From Streptomyces sp. V1I1 (GTDB lineage Bacteria > Actinomycetota > Actinomycetes > Streptomycetales > Streptomycetaceae): a DNA stretch of 64,000 nt. How positions within the stretch are numbered: the first letter of the stretch is position 1; every line of letters starts with the position of its first letter. Below are positions 52,652-60,395 of the stretch, in pieces. The stretch is from NCBI RefSeq assembly GCF_030817355.1, contig NZ_JAUSZH010000001.1, forward strand, positions 5,208,501 through 5,272,500, read 5' to 3'. The translations under genes and the position numbers were made by a program. The notes under the pieces are model-generated. The model made no database searches. It was not told the DNA's origin and saw nothing but the letters and a program-made list of their open reading frames with translations.

Positions 52652-53701
52652 ATGGTGTCTCGGACAATCCGTACGCGCAACGGAGGGCGGGGCACGGGCA
52701 GACCCACCCTCGAAGAGGTCGCCGCACGCGCCGGTGTCGGACGAGGCACGGTCTCCCGCGTGATCAACGGTTCGCCGCGGGTCAGCGACCGCACCCGCGC
52801 CGTCGTCGAGGCCGCCGTCGCCGAACTCGGATACGTACCCAACCGCGCGGCCCGCGCGCTCGCCGCCAACCGCACCGACGCGATCGCCCTCGTCGTCCCG
52901 GAGCCCGAGGACCGGTTCTTCGCCGAGCCGTACTTCTCCGACATGGTGCGCGGTGTCGGCGCGGCCCTCGCCGACACCGAGATGCAGCTGCTGCTGACCC
53001 TGGCCGGCAGCGACCGCGAGCGCCGCAGGCTCGCGCAGTATCTGGCGGCCCACCGCGTCGACGGCGTCCTGCTGGTTTCCGTGCACGCCGACGACCCGAT
53101 CCCCGACATGCTGGAGGACCTCTCGATTCCGGCCGTGATCAGCGGCCGCAGGTCGGCCGCCGAGACGCTGGCCGCGGTCGACTCCGACAACTTCGAGGGT
53201 GCCCGCAGCGCGGTCGCGCATCTCGCGGCCCGCGGCCGCCGTGCGATAGCGACGATCACCGGACGCCTGGATGTGTACGGCGCCCAGTGCCGCCTGGACG
53301 GCTACCGCGCGGCTCTCGCGGCGGCGGGCCTGCCACCCGACGCCCGACTGACAGCCCCCGCCGACTTCACCGAGGAGGGCGGCCGCCGCGCGATGCGGGA
53401 GCTGCTTGAGCGCTGCCCGGAGCTGGACGCGGTCTTCGCGGCCTCCGACGTGATGGCGGCGGGCGCCCGCCAGGTGCTGCGCGAGGCGGGCCGCCGGATC
53501 CCGGAGGACGTGGCGCTGGTCGGCTTCGACGACTCGGCGGTGGCCCGCCACATGGACCCGGCGCTGACCAGCGTGCGCCAGCCGATAGAGGAGATGGGCC
53601 GGACGATGGCCGAGGTGCTGCTTCAGGAAATAGAGGGGCGCACGGGCGAGCGGCCGCAGATCGTGCTCCCGACGGAGCTGGTCGTACGCGAGTCGTCGTA
53701 G
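52652..53701 (+). CDS. cebR: LacI-family repressor CebR
   Basis: 349 residues. The N-terminal HTH (about 17-65) has LEEVAARAGVGRGTVSRVING and the hinge helix AARALAANRT. A periplasmic-binding-protein-like effector domain follows. GGGGAGGCGGAC precedes the ATG at 52652. It represses cellobiose uptake, and in plant-pathogenic relatives also toxin genes, by binding the palindrome upstream. The prophage begins just beyond its terminator. Confidence 0.94.
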   Translation: MVSRTIRTRNGGRGTGRPTLEEVAARAGVGRGTVSRVINGSPRVSDRTRAVVEAAVAELGYVPNRAARALAANRTDAIALVVPEPEDRFFAEPYFSDMVRGVGAALADTEMQLLLTLAGSDRERRRLAQYLAAHRVDGVLLVSVHADDPIPDMLEDLSIPAVISGRRSAAETLAAVDSDNFEGARSAVAHLAARGRRAIATITGRLDVYGAQCRLDGYRAALAAAGLPPDARLTAPADFTEEGGRRAMRELLERCPELDAVFAASDVMAAGARQVLREAGRRIPEDVALVGFDDSAVARHMDPALTSVRQPIEEMGRTMAEVLLQEIEGRTGERPQIVLPTELVVRESS

Positions 53702-53743
53702 CGGGATCCACAGATCCACAGATCCATGGCTCCGCGGAAAAGA

Positions 53744-53779
53744 ATCAAGGGCCCCGGTCCGAAGACCGGGGCCCTTGAT
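53744..53779. terminator. Strong terminator between cebR and the prophage end
   Basis: ATCAAGGGCCCCGGTC pairs perfectly with GACCGGGGCCCTTGAT around CGAA, a 16-bp stem. A GAAAAGA run on one side and CATT on the other make it usable from both strands. On the minus strand it lies eight bases past the tRNA fragment, so it is probably the original terminator of that tRNA gene. Confidence 0.9.
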
Positions 53780-53786
53780 CATTCAG

Positions 53787-53811
53787 GGTGAGTAACGGGA
53801 CTCGAACCTGT
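53787..53811 (-). other. tRNA 3'-end fragment, probable prophage attachment site
   Basis: On the minus strand the bases ACAGG-TTCGAGT-CCCGT form a T-arm (one A-C mismatch), followed by TACTCAC as the 3' acceptor strand and C at the discriminator position. C73 is typical of tRNA-His. The sequence upstream cannot form the rest of a cloverleaf. This is what remains at one prophage end when a phage integrates at the 3' end of a tRNA gene; the restored tRNA should lie at the far end, outside the window. Confidence 0.65.
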
Positions 53812-54176
53812 TTTGTTACCCATATTTGACCTGCGGTGATGCTGAAAACCGTGCCAAATCGGGACTGTTCGATGCCAGTGAGTGTCACTCGGGTTCACTG
53901 AATGCCGCTCGGTTTGGCCATGGCCAAGCGGGCGGGCGGCGATGCCCAACGGCGGGGCGGGGTGAGTAGAAGAAACCCGAATCGCGATCGTGGCCAACTG
54001 ACAACGCCCCCACCCGAAGGTGGGGGCGTCGCCGACCGCTCCGATCCGCCTGGGGGAGGACACGGAGGGCCGGTCTGGAATGGGGGGTTCCGGCTAGGTG
54101 CCCGGACCGCTCATAGATCAAACAATGTAGGTTCTAACCCACAGCTATTCGATCATGGACCCGTAAACGTGGACCC
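53812..54176. other. AT-richer attachment-side region of the prophage
   Basis: 365 bases without a convincing gene. The part up to about 53930 is markedly lower in GC than the surroundings and holds an incomplete inverted pair around cagtgagtgtcactcg. A short CCCCCACC-CGAA-GGTGGGGG-type hairpin is at 54008-54027. The region may contain phage attachment arm sites and the promoter of the XRE gene. Confidence 0.45.
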
Positions 54177-54413
54177 GTGCCACGCTCCACCCCACCCGAC
54201 ACCTGGGTCCTGAATCGAAGGCGACAGATCGGTGACCAGATTCGGGCAGCGCGGTTGTACGCGAACCTCACGCAAGAGGCAGTCGCCAACCAGATCGGGA
54301 TGGACCGGCCGTCGTACAACCGCATCGAGCAGGGCCACGTCTCGCCGCTTCTGGACACGCTGCTCCTCGTCGCCGACGCCATCGGTGTGGACCTCGCAGA
54401 CCTCATGCGGTAG
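54177..54413 (+). CDS. Small XRE-family helix-turn-helix protein
   Basis: 78 residues, GTG start. The HTH_3 domain is clear: LNRRRQIGDQIRAARLYAN, LTQEAVANQIGMDRPSYNRIEQG and the closing LLLVADAIGVDLADLM. This is the first prophage gene after the attachment site and is a candidate repressor or Cro-like switch protein. It has no effector or protease domain. Confidence 0.8.
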   Translation: MPRSTPPDTWVLNRRRQIGDQIRAARLYANLTQEAVANQIGMDRPSYNRIEQGHVSPLLDTLLLVADAIGVDLADLMR

Positions 54414-54534
54414 GGCTCCTCTCCCTGCTCTACGCGGGAGACAGGTCCGTCCGTCGCGACGCGGCTGAGAAGAGCCCCGGCCTGCCCCATGACGGGGGAC
54501 GGGTGGCAGACCGGGGCGGCATTGGGCCGTCGTG

Positions 54535-54909
54535 TCACTCAACGGTGAGACGACCAGTGCGCAGGATGGTGTGGTTAGCGAAGAGGCCGTCCAGGCGGAA
54601 CTCCTTGGTCAGGTCGCCAGTCCACTTCGCGTCGGGCAGATCGCGGTATGTCGACGCCTTGACCATGCGGGCCCGCGTGCACTGGGTGAGGATCCAGCGC
54701 GCTTCCGTCTGACCAGGGGGCGGGTTGGTGTACATGCTCGCGGCCAGCCGCCACAAGTGGTCGCCAGTCGCACTGTCCGGGGCGACCACACCGACGATCG
54801 CGACATCCCCGAGTCCGCGGGAGTCGCTCGACTGCGTGGTGTACGCGACGGTCAGGCCCTCCAGCGGGAAGACCGTAAGACGGCTGCAAGCGGAGAGAAG
54901 GGCAACCAC
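54535..54909 (-). CDS. Prophage hypothetical protein
   Basis: 124 residues. GTG at 54909 is chosen because GGAG lies seven bases upstream; the longer in-frame extension would overlap the next gene and is Arg-rich. The first residues (VVALLSACS) are hydrophobic with a cysteine, but a full lipoprotein signal is not evident. The rest is a small alpha/beta domain (GDVAIVGVVAPDSATGDHLW). No family recognised. Confidence 0.6.
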   Translation of the reverse strand: MVALLSACSRLTVFPLEGLTVAYTTQSSDSRGLGDVAIVGVVAPDSATGDHLWRLAASMYTNPPPGQTEARWILTQCTRARMVKASTYRDLPDAKWTGDLTKEFRLDGLFANHTILRTGRLTVE

Positions 54910-54974
54910 AGCGGCTCCGTTCTGTGAGTGGCGCGCGGCCGCCTCTCGACGACCGCGCGCGCGAGGGGTTCGGG

Positions 54975-55403
54975 CTAGCAGCAGGGGCCGTCGCCGCAGC
55001 AGGTCGGCTCGTTGCAGTCCGCCGTCACGCCCCACAGGGACTCGTCGACCGCGTAGCCGGCCGCGCGAATCTTCCCGACGACGTCGACCATCGCCGCCTT
55101 GTCCCGGTAGCGGGAGTTCGGGGCGTGGTGGATGTACCGGCCGTAGCGTTCCTGGCACCAGGTTGTGTACTCGGTGCTGTGCAGCATGAACGTGTGCCAT
55201 GCCGGGTCAACGAGCTTGCTGGGCGACAGGGCTTCACCTGTGCGCCCCATGACGTCGAGGAACGCGAGGCCCTCGTCCATCACGCGTTCGGCGACGCCTC
55301 GTTCCAGGCCGTACTCGTCGGCGCAGAAGTCGGCGAGCCGGTCGAAGAGTTCGGCGGTGACGAGCTGGCGCCCGGTGATCTGTTCTGTTGCGAGAGCGGT
55401 CAT
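54975..55403 (-). CDS. Small protein with DPAWH motif and Cys-rich C-terminus
   Basis: 142 residues. A helical N-terminal half is followed by DPAWHTFMLHSTEYTTWCQ and a GRYIHHAPN segment, resembling the glycine-rich-domain (DUF1399-like) proteins. The last 16 residues hold six cysteines (DCNEPTCCGDGPCC), a likely metal- or disulfide-rich tail. Relatives are frequent in Streptomyces near small regulators; their role is unknown to me. Start is ATG 55403. Confidence 0.7.
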   Translation of the reverse strand: MTALATEQITGRQLVTAELFDRLADFCADEYGLERGVAERVMDEGLAFLDVMGRTGEALSPSKLVDPAWHTFMLHSTEYTTWCQERYGRYIHHAPNSRYRDKAAMVDVVGKIRAAGYAVDESLWGVTADCNEPTCCGDGPCC

Positions 55404-55531
55404 GCGATGCTCCTTGGGTGCGTCCTCGGCGGGAGGCCTTCCCTCACGCCGTCGTGCACGTGCCGGGCCCTCAGTGGCCCGTCACCGCCTCGGCCGGTTT
55501 TCCTGGCGGGATGTATCGGCCGAGGCGGGGA

Positions 55532-55738
55532 TCAGTTGGCGGAAGCTGCGGCCGCGTAGTCGAACCGCGGGAAGCCGAAGGAATCCGCCGGGTGCTGGTC
55601 GAGCGGCAGGAGCCGCTTCGTCGTCTTGCAGGGCGGGCAGGCGTACATGGTCCGTCCGGGCCCGGAGTTCGCGTGGGCGATGCCCACGGCGATCGGCTCG
55701 TCGGTGTCGAAGCCGCACCAGTCGCATCTCCGTGTCAC
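55532..55738 (-). CDS. Small zinc-ribbon-like protein
   Basis: 68 residues, too short to be found by length alone. GTG at 55738 overlaps the stop of the upstream gene (GTGA). CDWCG and CPPC pairs about 25 residues apart can bind one zinc ion. Many Streptomyces phages and integrative elements carry such ribbons. Function unknown. Confidence 0.65.
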   Translation of the reverse strand: MTRRCDWCGFDTDEPIAVGIAHANSGPGRTMYACPPCKTTKRLLPLDQHPADSFGFPRFDYAAAASAN

Positions 55739-56091
55739 TTCGCCACCTCCGGGCGGAGCTGCGCCCACAAGCCGCTGCCGTCGATGGAGACGCCAGACGA
55801 GTGCGACAGCTGGTTGACGATGAGGGCGCCCGGCCCGTGGATCTGAAGGACGGGCAGCGGGCGGTATCCGGTCGCGCTGATGCGGGCGCGACTGCCGGCG
55901 GTCGAGATGGTCATCTCGATGACGTCGGGGCGCCGTTCGGTGCGGCTGCCGAGGATCGCGATGAACAGCTCGTTCGCGATGGCCGGGGCGTCGTCGTGGG
56001 TGAGGCGGCCTCGGGTCCATTGGCGGACGCGGGCGGCTTCGGCGGGGTGGCCTTTGAAGGCCACGCGCCAGGTATGCCCCGATTCGGACAC
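55735..56091 (-). CDS. Degenerate histidine-kinase-like ATPase-fold protein
   Basis: 118 residues from GTG 56091 (GGGG upstream). The order FKGHPAEAARVRQWTRGRL, ANELFIAILGSR and a GYRPLPVLQIHGPGALIVNQLS segment follows the small ATP-binding (HATPase_c_2, anti-sigma-like) proteins of Streptomyces. The N-box Asn and the GxGL lid are poorly kept, so ATP binding is doubtful. It is divergent from the GntR gene across a perfect inverted repeat and is probably repressed by it. Confidence 0.6.
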   Translation of the reverse strand: MSESGHTWRVAFKGHPAEAARVRQWTRGRLTHDDAPAIANELFIAILGSRTERRPDVIEMTISTAGSRARISATGYRPLPVLQIHGPGALIVNQLSHSSGVSIDGSGLWAQLRPEVAK

Positions 56092-56115
56092 GGCTGTACC
56101 CCGGATCCCGTCGCT

Positions 56116-56150
56116 ATCTGAGTACGGATAGTGCTTTTCTGTACTCAGAT
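56116..56150. promoter_or_regulatory. Perfect 10-bp inverted repeat, probable GntR operator
   Basis: ATCTGAGTAC (56116-56125) and GTACTCAGAT (56141-56150) are exact reverse complements separated by 15 bases. They lie in the 99-base space between two divergent genes, one encoding a GntR repressor, and are too far apart for a good hairpin. Each arm contains a GAGTAC/GTACTC half-site, so two dimers or one wide dimer could bind. Confidence 0.75.
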
Positions 56151-56190
56151 TGTCCCTGGAGTTGGCGCAGGTCAAGGGGGAAGCGAGACT

Positions 56191-56991
56191 ATGTGTGCAC
56201 AGATTGACGCGATCATTCGGCAAGGTGGTGCGGCAGTGGCACAGCCCGAGTACCTGCGGATCGCCGCTGACCTGCGGCGCCGCATCTCCTCCGGCGAATG
56301 GCAACCGGGCGACCGGCTGCCGACCCTCCCCGCCCTGTGCGAGACATACCGCGTCTCCGAGACGACGATCCGGAACGCCCTCGGCCTGCTCCGCAACGAG
56401 GGGCTGATCGAGACCAAAGCACGCGCCGGGACCCTGGTCCGGTCGCGGCCGCCGGTACACCGCATGGCCGCAGACCGATACCGCACCGTGCCCGGTACCA
56501 AGGCCACGCCGTACACCAGGGATCAGGGCATCGGCTGGTCCGAGTACCGGCTCGACAAGCGGTTCGAGAAAGTCGAGGCGGACGCCGAGCTGGCCGCGCT
56601 GTTCGAGTGCGAGCCCGGTGAGCGGCTCCTCGCCCGGCACTTCGTGTTCTACGACAACGACCAGCCCACGCAGATGAGCACCAGCTACCTGCGTTGGTCC
56701 GACGTGGCGGGTACACCGGTGGCCGATCCGATCAACGAACCGTGGCCGGGCGGCACGCGGGCGCAGATGACCAGCCTCGGCATTCGGGTCACGAGGATCA
56801 CGGAGTCGTTCACCGCGGCCATGCCAACCGAGGTTGAGGCTGCAACACTGCGCGTAGGTGCGGGTGTTCCGGTGATCCGCTACACCCGTCGGCACATCGT
56901 GGACACCGGGCGAGTCGTTGAAGTGGCGCATCCGATCGTGCGCCGCGGTGACACCACTGTCGTGGACTTCGCCATCGACCTGGACGACTGA
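56191..56991 (+). CDS. GntR-family (HutC subfamily) repressor
   Basis: 266 residues from ATG 56191 behind AAGGGGG. The N-terminal winged helix (about 18-85) has EYLRIAADLRRRISSGEWQPGDRLPT split across LPALCETYRVSETTIRNAL. The C-terminal UTRA effector domain (about 110-260) contains GERLLARHFVFYDND and PVIRYTRRHIVDTGRVVEVA. Integrative elements of Streptomyces use such proteins (KorSA type) to keep transfer or lytic genes silent. It most likely controls itself and the divergent operon through the inverted repeat upstream. Confidence 0.87.
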   Translation: MCAQIDAIIRQGGAAVAQPEYLRIAADLRRRISSGEWQPGDRLPTLPALCETYRVSETTIRNALGLLRNEGLIETKARAGTLVRSRPPVHRMAADRYRTVPGTKATPYTRDQGIGWSEYRLDKRFEKVEADAELAALFECEPGERLLARHFVFYDNDQPTQMSTSYLRWSDVAGTPVADPINEPWPGGTRAQMTSLGIRVTRITESFTAAMPTEVEAATLRVGAGVPVIRYTRRHIVDTGRVVEVAHPIVRRGDTTVVDFAIDLDD

Positions 56992-57381
56992 GCCCGGACA
57001 TGACGAAAGCGCCCCTGCCCTCCCCGAAGGGAGAACAGGGGGCGTTGTACGTCAGGGGTATTGGCGGCGGGCTGAACGCCCCCACCTCCGGGCGCTGTCC
57101 CGGCGGCGGGGGCAGAGTCCGCAGCAAGCGGGGACACCTCATGCTGTGGGGCGGGGGTGACAACGCGTTGGGGATCGTGGGGTGACGGTCACGGTGCGAA
57201 GCGCACCGTGACCGATGGTAGCCTAGCGGTGTTGCCAGCACGGCCTTCTGCGCCAGTCCCCTCAGGGACGGCGGGCCCGAGCAGACGGCAGCCTAGGAAG
57301 CTCCAGGAAGCCAGGAAGAAGAGGAAGCCCGCCGCTCCGACCGGACGGTTGGGAATTCGTCCTGGCAAGGAGCAGTTCCAA
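56992..57381. other. Region after the GntR gene
   Basis: 390 bases. A terminator hairpin lies at 57009-57044 (arms CGCCCCTG and CAGGGGGCG). The part from about 57160 to 57381 is open in the frame of the following small gene but is Arg/Pro rich and lacks a ribosome site, so I treat it as leader. Nothing else is visible. Confidence 0.5.
57009..57044 (+). terminator. Terminator of the GntR gene
   Basis: GCGCCCCTG and CAGGGGGCG with inner CCCTCCCC/GGGAG arms form a stem of about 14 bp with small mismatches, followed by TTGT. It starts 17 bases after the GntR stop. Confidence 0.75.
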
Positions 57382-57531
57382 ATGATGTACCTCGCGGCAG
57401 GGGCCTTCGGGCTCGGCATCGTTGTCGGAATCGGCCTGAAGGTAGGCATCGACCACTTCAAGGCGAAGGTCCGGAACGCGCTGTACGAGGAGGTGGACGG
57501 CATCCTCAAGGAGCGCGACAAGGAGCAGTAG
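57382..57531 (+). CDS. Small single-pass membrane protein
   Basis: 49 residues from ATG 57382, which follows AAGGAG. One hydrophobic helix with glycine zipper-like spacing (AAGAFGLGIVVGIGLKVGI) and a charged, helical C-terminal tail ending in KERDKEQ. It may be longer if an upstream GTG is used. Phage-encoded proteins of this kind can act as antiholin or superinfection factors; here that is only a possibility. Confidence 0.5.
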   Translation: MMYLAAGAFGLGIVVGIGLKVGIDHFKAKVRNALYEEVDGILKERDKEQ

Positions 57532-57538
57532 ACGCACG

Positions 57539-57569
57539 AACGCCCGCCCCGGTAGCAGGGGCGGGCGTT
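57539..57569. terminator. Bidirectional hairpin between convergent prophage genes
   Basis: AACGCCCGCCCC and GGGGCGGGCGTT pair perfectly around GGTAGCA, close behind the small membrane protein gene and facing the convergent gene at 57639. Confidence 0.8.
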
Positions 57570-57638
57570 CAGCGACGGGGAGGGCAGCGACCTCAGTGTG
57601 GCACGAGGGGCTGACAGCGGGGCAGGGTCAGGCGGGCG

Positions 57639-57920
57639 TCACTTCTGGAACTCATCGGCCGCCGCATGGCCGGTGTGGGCGATGGCTGCGAGCTGATCCC
57701 GTTGCGTCTCGTCAATGACGTCGGATGCGTGAGCGCCGTTGAGGAGGAGGATCACCATCTCCATGGCGACGTGCAGGGAAGCAGCGGATGTGGCGTCCGT
57801 CAGCGTCTGCCCATGGCGCATGTACAGGGCCTCCCAGTACTCGATCATCCTCTGTCGCTTGTCGGCCTCGGGGTCTTCTTTGAAGAGGGGGATCACGTCT
57901 GCGGTGTCGTCGTTGCTCAT
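57639..57920 (-). CDS. Prophage hypothetical protein
   Basis: 93 residues, start ATG 57920. Acidic N-terminus (SNDDTADVIPLFKEDPEAD) and a helical body (QRMIEYWEALYMRHGQTL, LHVAMEMVILLLNG). No motif recognised. It lies downstream of the late operon but is separated from it by a terminator hairpin. Confidence 0.65.
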   Translation of the reverse strand: MSNDDTADVIPLFKEDPEADKRQRMIEYWEALYMRHGQTLTDATSAASLHVAMEMVILLLNGAHASDVIDETQRDQLAAIAHTGHAAADEFQK

Positions 57921-57978
57921 GCCGCAGTGTCGGCCAGTCGTCCCGTGCGGCGCTACCTCAGCAGTGCATAGAGAAAGG

Positions 57979-58015
57979 CCCCTGCCGCCTGCCCGTCGAG
58001 GGCAAGCAGCAGGGG
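57979..58015 (-). terminator. Terminator at the end of the prophage lysis operon
   Basis: CCCCTGC and GCAGGGG enclose an inner TGCCC/GGGCA stem. On the minus strand it starts seven bases past the stop of the collagen-like gene and is followed by TTTC. Confidence 0.75.
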
Positions 58016-58021
58016 CGGGGG

Positions 58022-58699
58022 TCACGGGTACTGGCGGCGGTTCGGATCGAGCGCGGCAGAGGAGAGCAGGCCGGGACTGTCGGGCGGGGGAGCCCCGTTC
58101 TTGCGGCAGATCCGCGCGTCGGGGTCGTAGTCGGGGGTCTGCCAGCTGTACCCGTCCTCGCAGCTGGCGCCGGCAGGTCCCTCGGGTCCGCGCTCCCCCG
58201 GCTCCCCCTTGTCGCCTTTCTCGCCCTTCTCTCCGGGGTCGCCTTTCTCGCCTGGTGCTCCGTCACGGCCGTCGACACCATCGGCGCCGGGGCTCCCGTC
58301 CGCGCCGGGGGTTCCGTCCGCTCCGTCGCTCCCGTCCAGGCCGTCCTCCCCGGCGCTCCCCGGAGCCCCGTCCCGCCCCGGCTGGCCAGGTTCTCCGGGA
58401 ATCGACACCGGCACTTCCGCCCGCTCCGGGAGATCCTCCACGGCCTGTTCCGGGTCCGGAACCGCGGGAGTCTTCCCAGCCGCCTGGAGCTGCGCGCGCA
58501 GCACCCGCACATCGCCTGTCAGCGTGGACACGGCCTTCCCCCGCAAGTCAGCTTCTGCGGCGAGCTGCTGCTCGCGTGCCGCGGCCTCGTCGTCCATGCG
58601 CTGCCAGCCCAGGATGACCGCCCCCGCCAGAGCCAGCAGAGCAGCAACCACCCACAGCAGGTGACGGCGTCGCACGAACGCTCTCTCCGTGCGCGTCAC
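58022..58699 (-). CDS. Membrane-anchored collagen-like prophage protein
   Basis: 225 residues. A basic N-terminus and one membrane helix (about 13-31) are followed by a coiled-coil-like stretch (about 36-75). Then come 26 uninterrupted Gly-X-Y triplets (Gly102 to Gly177) rich in GAD, GDP and GEK units, and a C-terminal segment with two cysteines. Collagen-like phage proteins usually occur in tail fibres; a membrane-anchored one at the end of the lysis genes is unusual. GTG at 58699 overlaps the stop of the upstream gene by four bases. A spanin-like or surface-adhesion role is possible but unproven. Confidence 0.75.
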   Translation of the reverse strand: MTRTERAFVRRRHLLWVVAALLALAGAVILGWQRMDDEAAAREQQLAAEADLRGKAVSTLTGDVRVLRAQLQAAGKTPAVPDPEQAVEDLPERAEVPVSIPGEPGQPGRDGAPGSAGEDGLDGSDGADGTPGADGSPGADGVDGRDGAPGEKGDPGEKGEKGDKGEPGERGPEGPAGASCEDGYSWQTPDYDPDARICRKNGAPPPDSPGLLSSAALDPNRRQYP

Positions 58700-58962
58700 G
58701 GTGTCCCCCCGAGCGTCGTCACCAGCAGCCGCAGGCGCGCGACTTCGAGCTCAAGCGCCGTCACCTTGGCCTCCGCGGTCGCCTGGTCTCGCTCGGCCTT
58801 GTCCCGCTCGGCGACGAGCTTCGCGGCGAGGCTGTCGTATCCGGTGATCACGTGGCCCTCCTGCTGCGCCCGTCCCGCGATCCGGGAGCCGTACATGGCT
58901 GCCAGCCCGGCCACCAGGGCGCTTCCGAGTACCCCGATGGCCGTGACGGTGGCGGCATCCAT
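58696..58962 (-). CDS. Holin-like or lysis accessory membrane protein
   Basis: 88 residues. One N-terminal membrane helix (about 5-25, VTAIGVLGSALVAGLAAMYG) is followed by a long charged coiled coil (LVAERDKAERDQATAEAKVTAL) of about 45 residues. The topology and the place between a holin candidate and a coupled downstream gene suggest a second holin or lysis regulator. Start is ATG 58962. Confidence 0.65.
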   Translation of the reverse strand: MDAATVTAIGVLGSALVAGLAAMYGSRIAGRAQQEGHVITGYDSLAAKLVAERDKAERDQATAEAKVTALELEVARLRLLVTTLGGTP

Positions 58963-58992
58963 GCGCCCTCCCGGTCGTGCTGGCGGGCAGGG

Positions 58993-59259
58993 TCAGACGC
59001 CCTTGGCGAGGGACGCGGAGTTGGTCACCGACCGCAGGCGCGCGACGAGGCCCTTGAACAGCGACAGGACAGCTCCGACACCACCAGCGCCCGCGGCGTA
59101 CCACATGCTGCCGTCGAGGGGCTGCGTGACGACGATGCCCGCGATGCCCGCCTGGAGGAACGTGGTGAGGACGCGCTCCAGGAGGTCGCGGCCGTAGGTC
59201 TTGCGGGTCTTGAGGACGGTCTCGGCATCGGGCAGGGGGAAGTCAGGCATGGCGGTCAT
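58993..59259 (-). CDS. Putative holin (r1t-like)
   Basis: 88 residues with two likely membrane segments (about 28-46 and 53-70) after the RDLLERVLTTFLQAGIAG segment, which resembles the start of r1t-type holins of actinobacteriophages. Holins form membrane lesions that release the endolysin. It lies directly downstream of the endolysin gene. Start is ATG 59259 or three codons later. Confidence 0.7.
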   Translation of the reverse strand: MTAMPDFPLPDAETVLKTRKTYGRDLLERVLTTFLQAGIAGIVVTQPLDGSMWYAAGAGGVGAVLSLFKGLVARLRSVTNSASLAKGV

Positions 59260-59307
59260 CCATTCTGCGAGTTGGGAACGTTGGTCCGTACCTGTTCCTC
59301 GAGGGGC

Positions 59308-60150
59308 TCAGGCGGTGACGGTGAAGCCGCGGCGCTTGCCGAGGCGAGTGAGGGACTCCTTACCGGGGATACCGTCCGCGTCGGCACCCTTGAAGCCGCC
59401 CCCGGCCGCGGAGCGCTGCCACGCGGCATACGCGGTCTTCGTCGCAGTGCCGTAGTGCCCGTCCGCGAGCTCGCGGTGCAGCAGGCCCTCGCCGACGAGC
59501 GCGGTCTCTACGGTCTTCACCCCGTAGTACGAGATCGGCGTACCCCGCTTCGGCGGATCCAACTTGGCCGCGGCCACCAGCTTCGACAGGTCCACGACCG
59601 GCTTCGGCGTGGAAGGCTTCGTCTCCACCGGAGGCGGCGGCGTACCACCAGGGCGAGGCGCGCCGCGCTTCACCCAGTCGTACAGGGCGTCCCCCGGGCA
59701 GGCCGTGTTGTGCCCGTCGCGGTGCCCGCCGACCCAGGCGCCGGCCCCGTTCTCGCGCAGCAGCTGCCGCGCGTCCGCGAGGCCTTCGAGCATCGCGTCA
59801 GTGGGCTCGTCGAGGCCGCCGCCCTTCTTCGCCAAGAGGGCGCACACCGCGTAGTCCTGGAGGTTCAGCGCCTGGTTGCCGTTCGCCCCTGTGCGCTTGC
59901 GGACGCCGCGGCCTTCGAAGACGTGCCCGTGCTCGCAGACGAGGAAGTTGTACGCGACGTCGACGTAGCCCTCCTTCTTGTTCGCGAGGTGCGCGGCCCG
60001 GATCGCCCGTACCTGCTCGTCACACTTGTCGTGGGAGCGGCTGGCGTAGGCGGAGCCGAGGTAGTGGAACTTCACCCCGCGGGCGGCGCGGAGGTCGGCT
60101 GCGGGGGACTTGGCGGGCGCGCCCCACTGGGAGCGGGTTACGAGCTTCAT
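59308..60150 (-). CDS. Endolysin: N-acetylmuramoyl-L-alanine amidase with peptidoglycan-binding domain
   Basis: 280 residues. The N-terminal amidase_2/PGRP domain (about 1-165) has the zinc ligands His29 (VKFHYLG), His143 and Cys151 (GGHRDGHNTACPG). A Pro/Thr linker leads to a C-terminal peptidoglycan-binding module (about 205-280) with GADADGIPGKESLTRLG. It cleaves the bond between muramic acid and the stem peptide at the end of the lytic cycle. No signal peptide, so it needs the holin. Its ATG overlaps the stop of the preceding small gene by one base. Confidence 0.93.
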   Translation of the reverse strand: MKLVTRSQWGAPAKSPAADLRAARGVKFHYLGSAYASRSHDKCDEQVRAIRAAHLANKKEGYVDVAYNFLVCEHGHVFEGRGVRKRTGANGNQALNLQDYAVCALLAKKGGGLDEPTDAMLEGLADARQLLRENGAGAWVGGHRDGHNTACPGDALYDWVKRGAPRPGGTPPPPVETKPSTPKPVVDLSKLVAAAKLDPPKRGTPISYYGVKTVETALVGEGLLHRELADGHYGTATKTAYAAWQRSAAGGGFKGADADGIPGKESLTRLGKRRGFTVTA

Positions 60151-60395
60151 CACACACGCTCCGGCCAGTGCCACGTACCGCCGCGCTGCTGGCTGGTCTC
60201 GTTGTGCGGGACGTGCTGGTTGAAGAACATGCCCTCGGGGTTGAGAACGGCGAGGGAAACGCACTCGGTGTGGGCGTCGCACTCTGGCGCGCCCGTGATG
60301 ATGGCCGCGCGGCACTGCGAGGTGTACTCGCCGCCCGGGGTGCCGTAGCTGACGTAGTGGACGATCCGGCCGACGCTCGGCGCAGGTTGAGGCAT
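60150..60395 (-). CDS. Small conserved prophage protein coupled to the endolysin
   Basis: 81 residues with a strong CTGGAGGG site before ATG 60395. It begins PAPSVGRIVHYVSYGTPGGEY and contains CRAAIITGAP and three cysteines. This short beta-rich type is common next to lysis or tail genes in Streptomyces phages; its function is not known to me. The TGATG junction couples it to the endolysin. Confidence 0.7.
   Translation of the reverse strand: MPQPAPSVGRIVHYVSYGTPGGEYTSQCRAAIITGAPECDAHTECVSLAVLNPEGMFFNQHVPHNETSQQRGGTWHWPERV

Noticed and set aside
53787..53860. A complete tRNA gene at the prophage boundary
   Set aside because: Only the T-arm and the 3' acceptor strand fit. The adjacent bases cannot form D-arm, anticodon arm or the 5' acceptor strand.
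54910..55200. N-terminal extension of the prophage gene at 54535-54909
   Set aside because: It would overlap the DPAWH-motif gene in another frame, and its composition is Arg-rich as in shadow frames.
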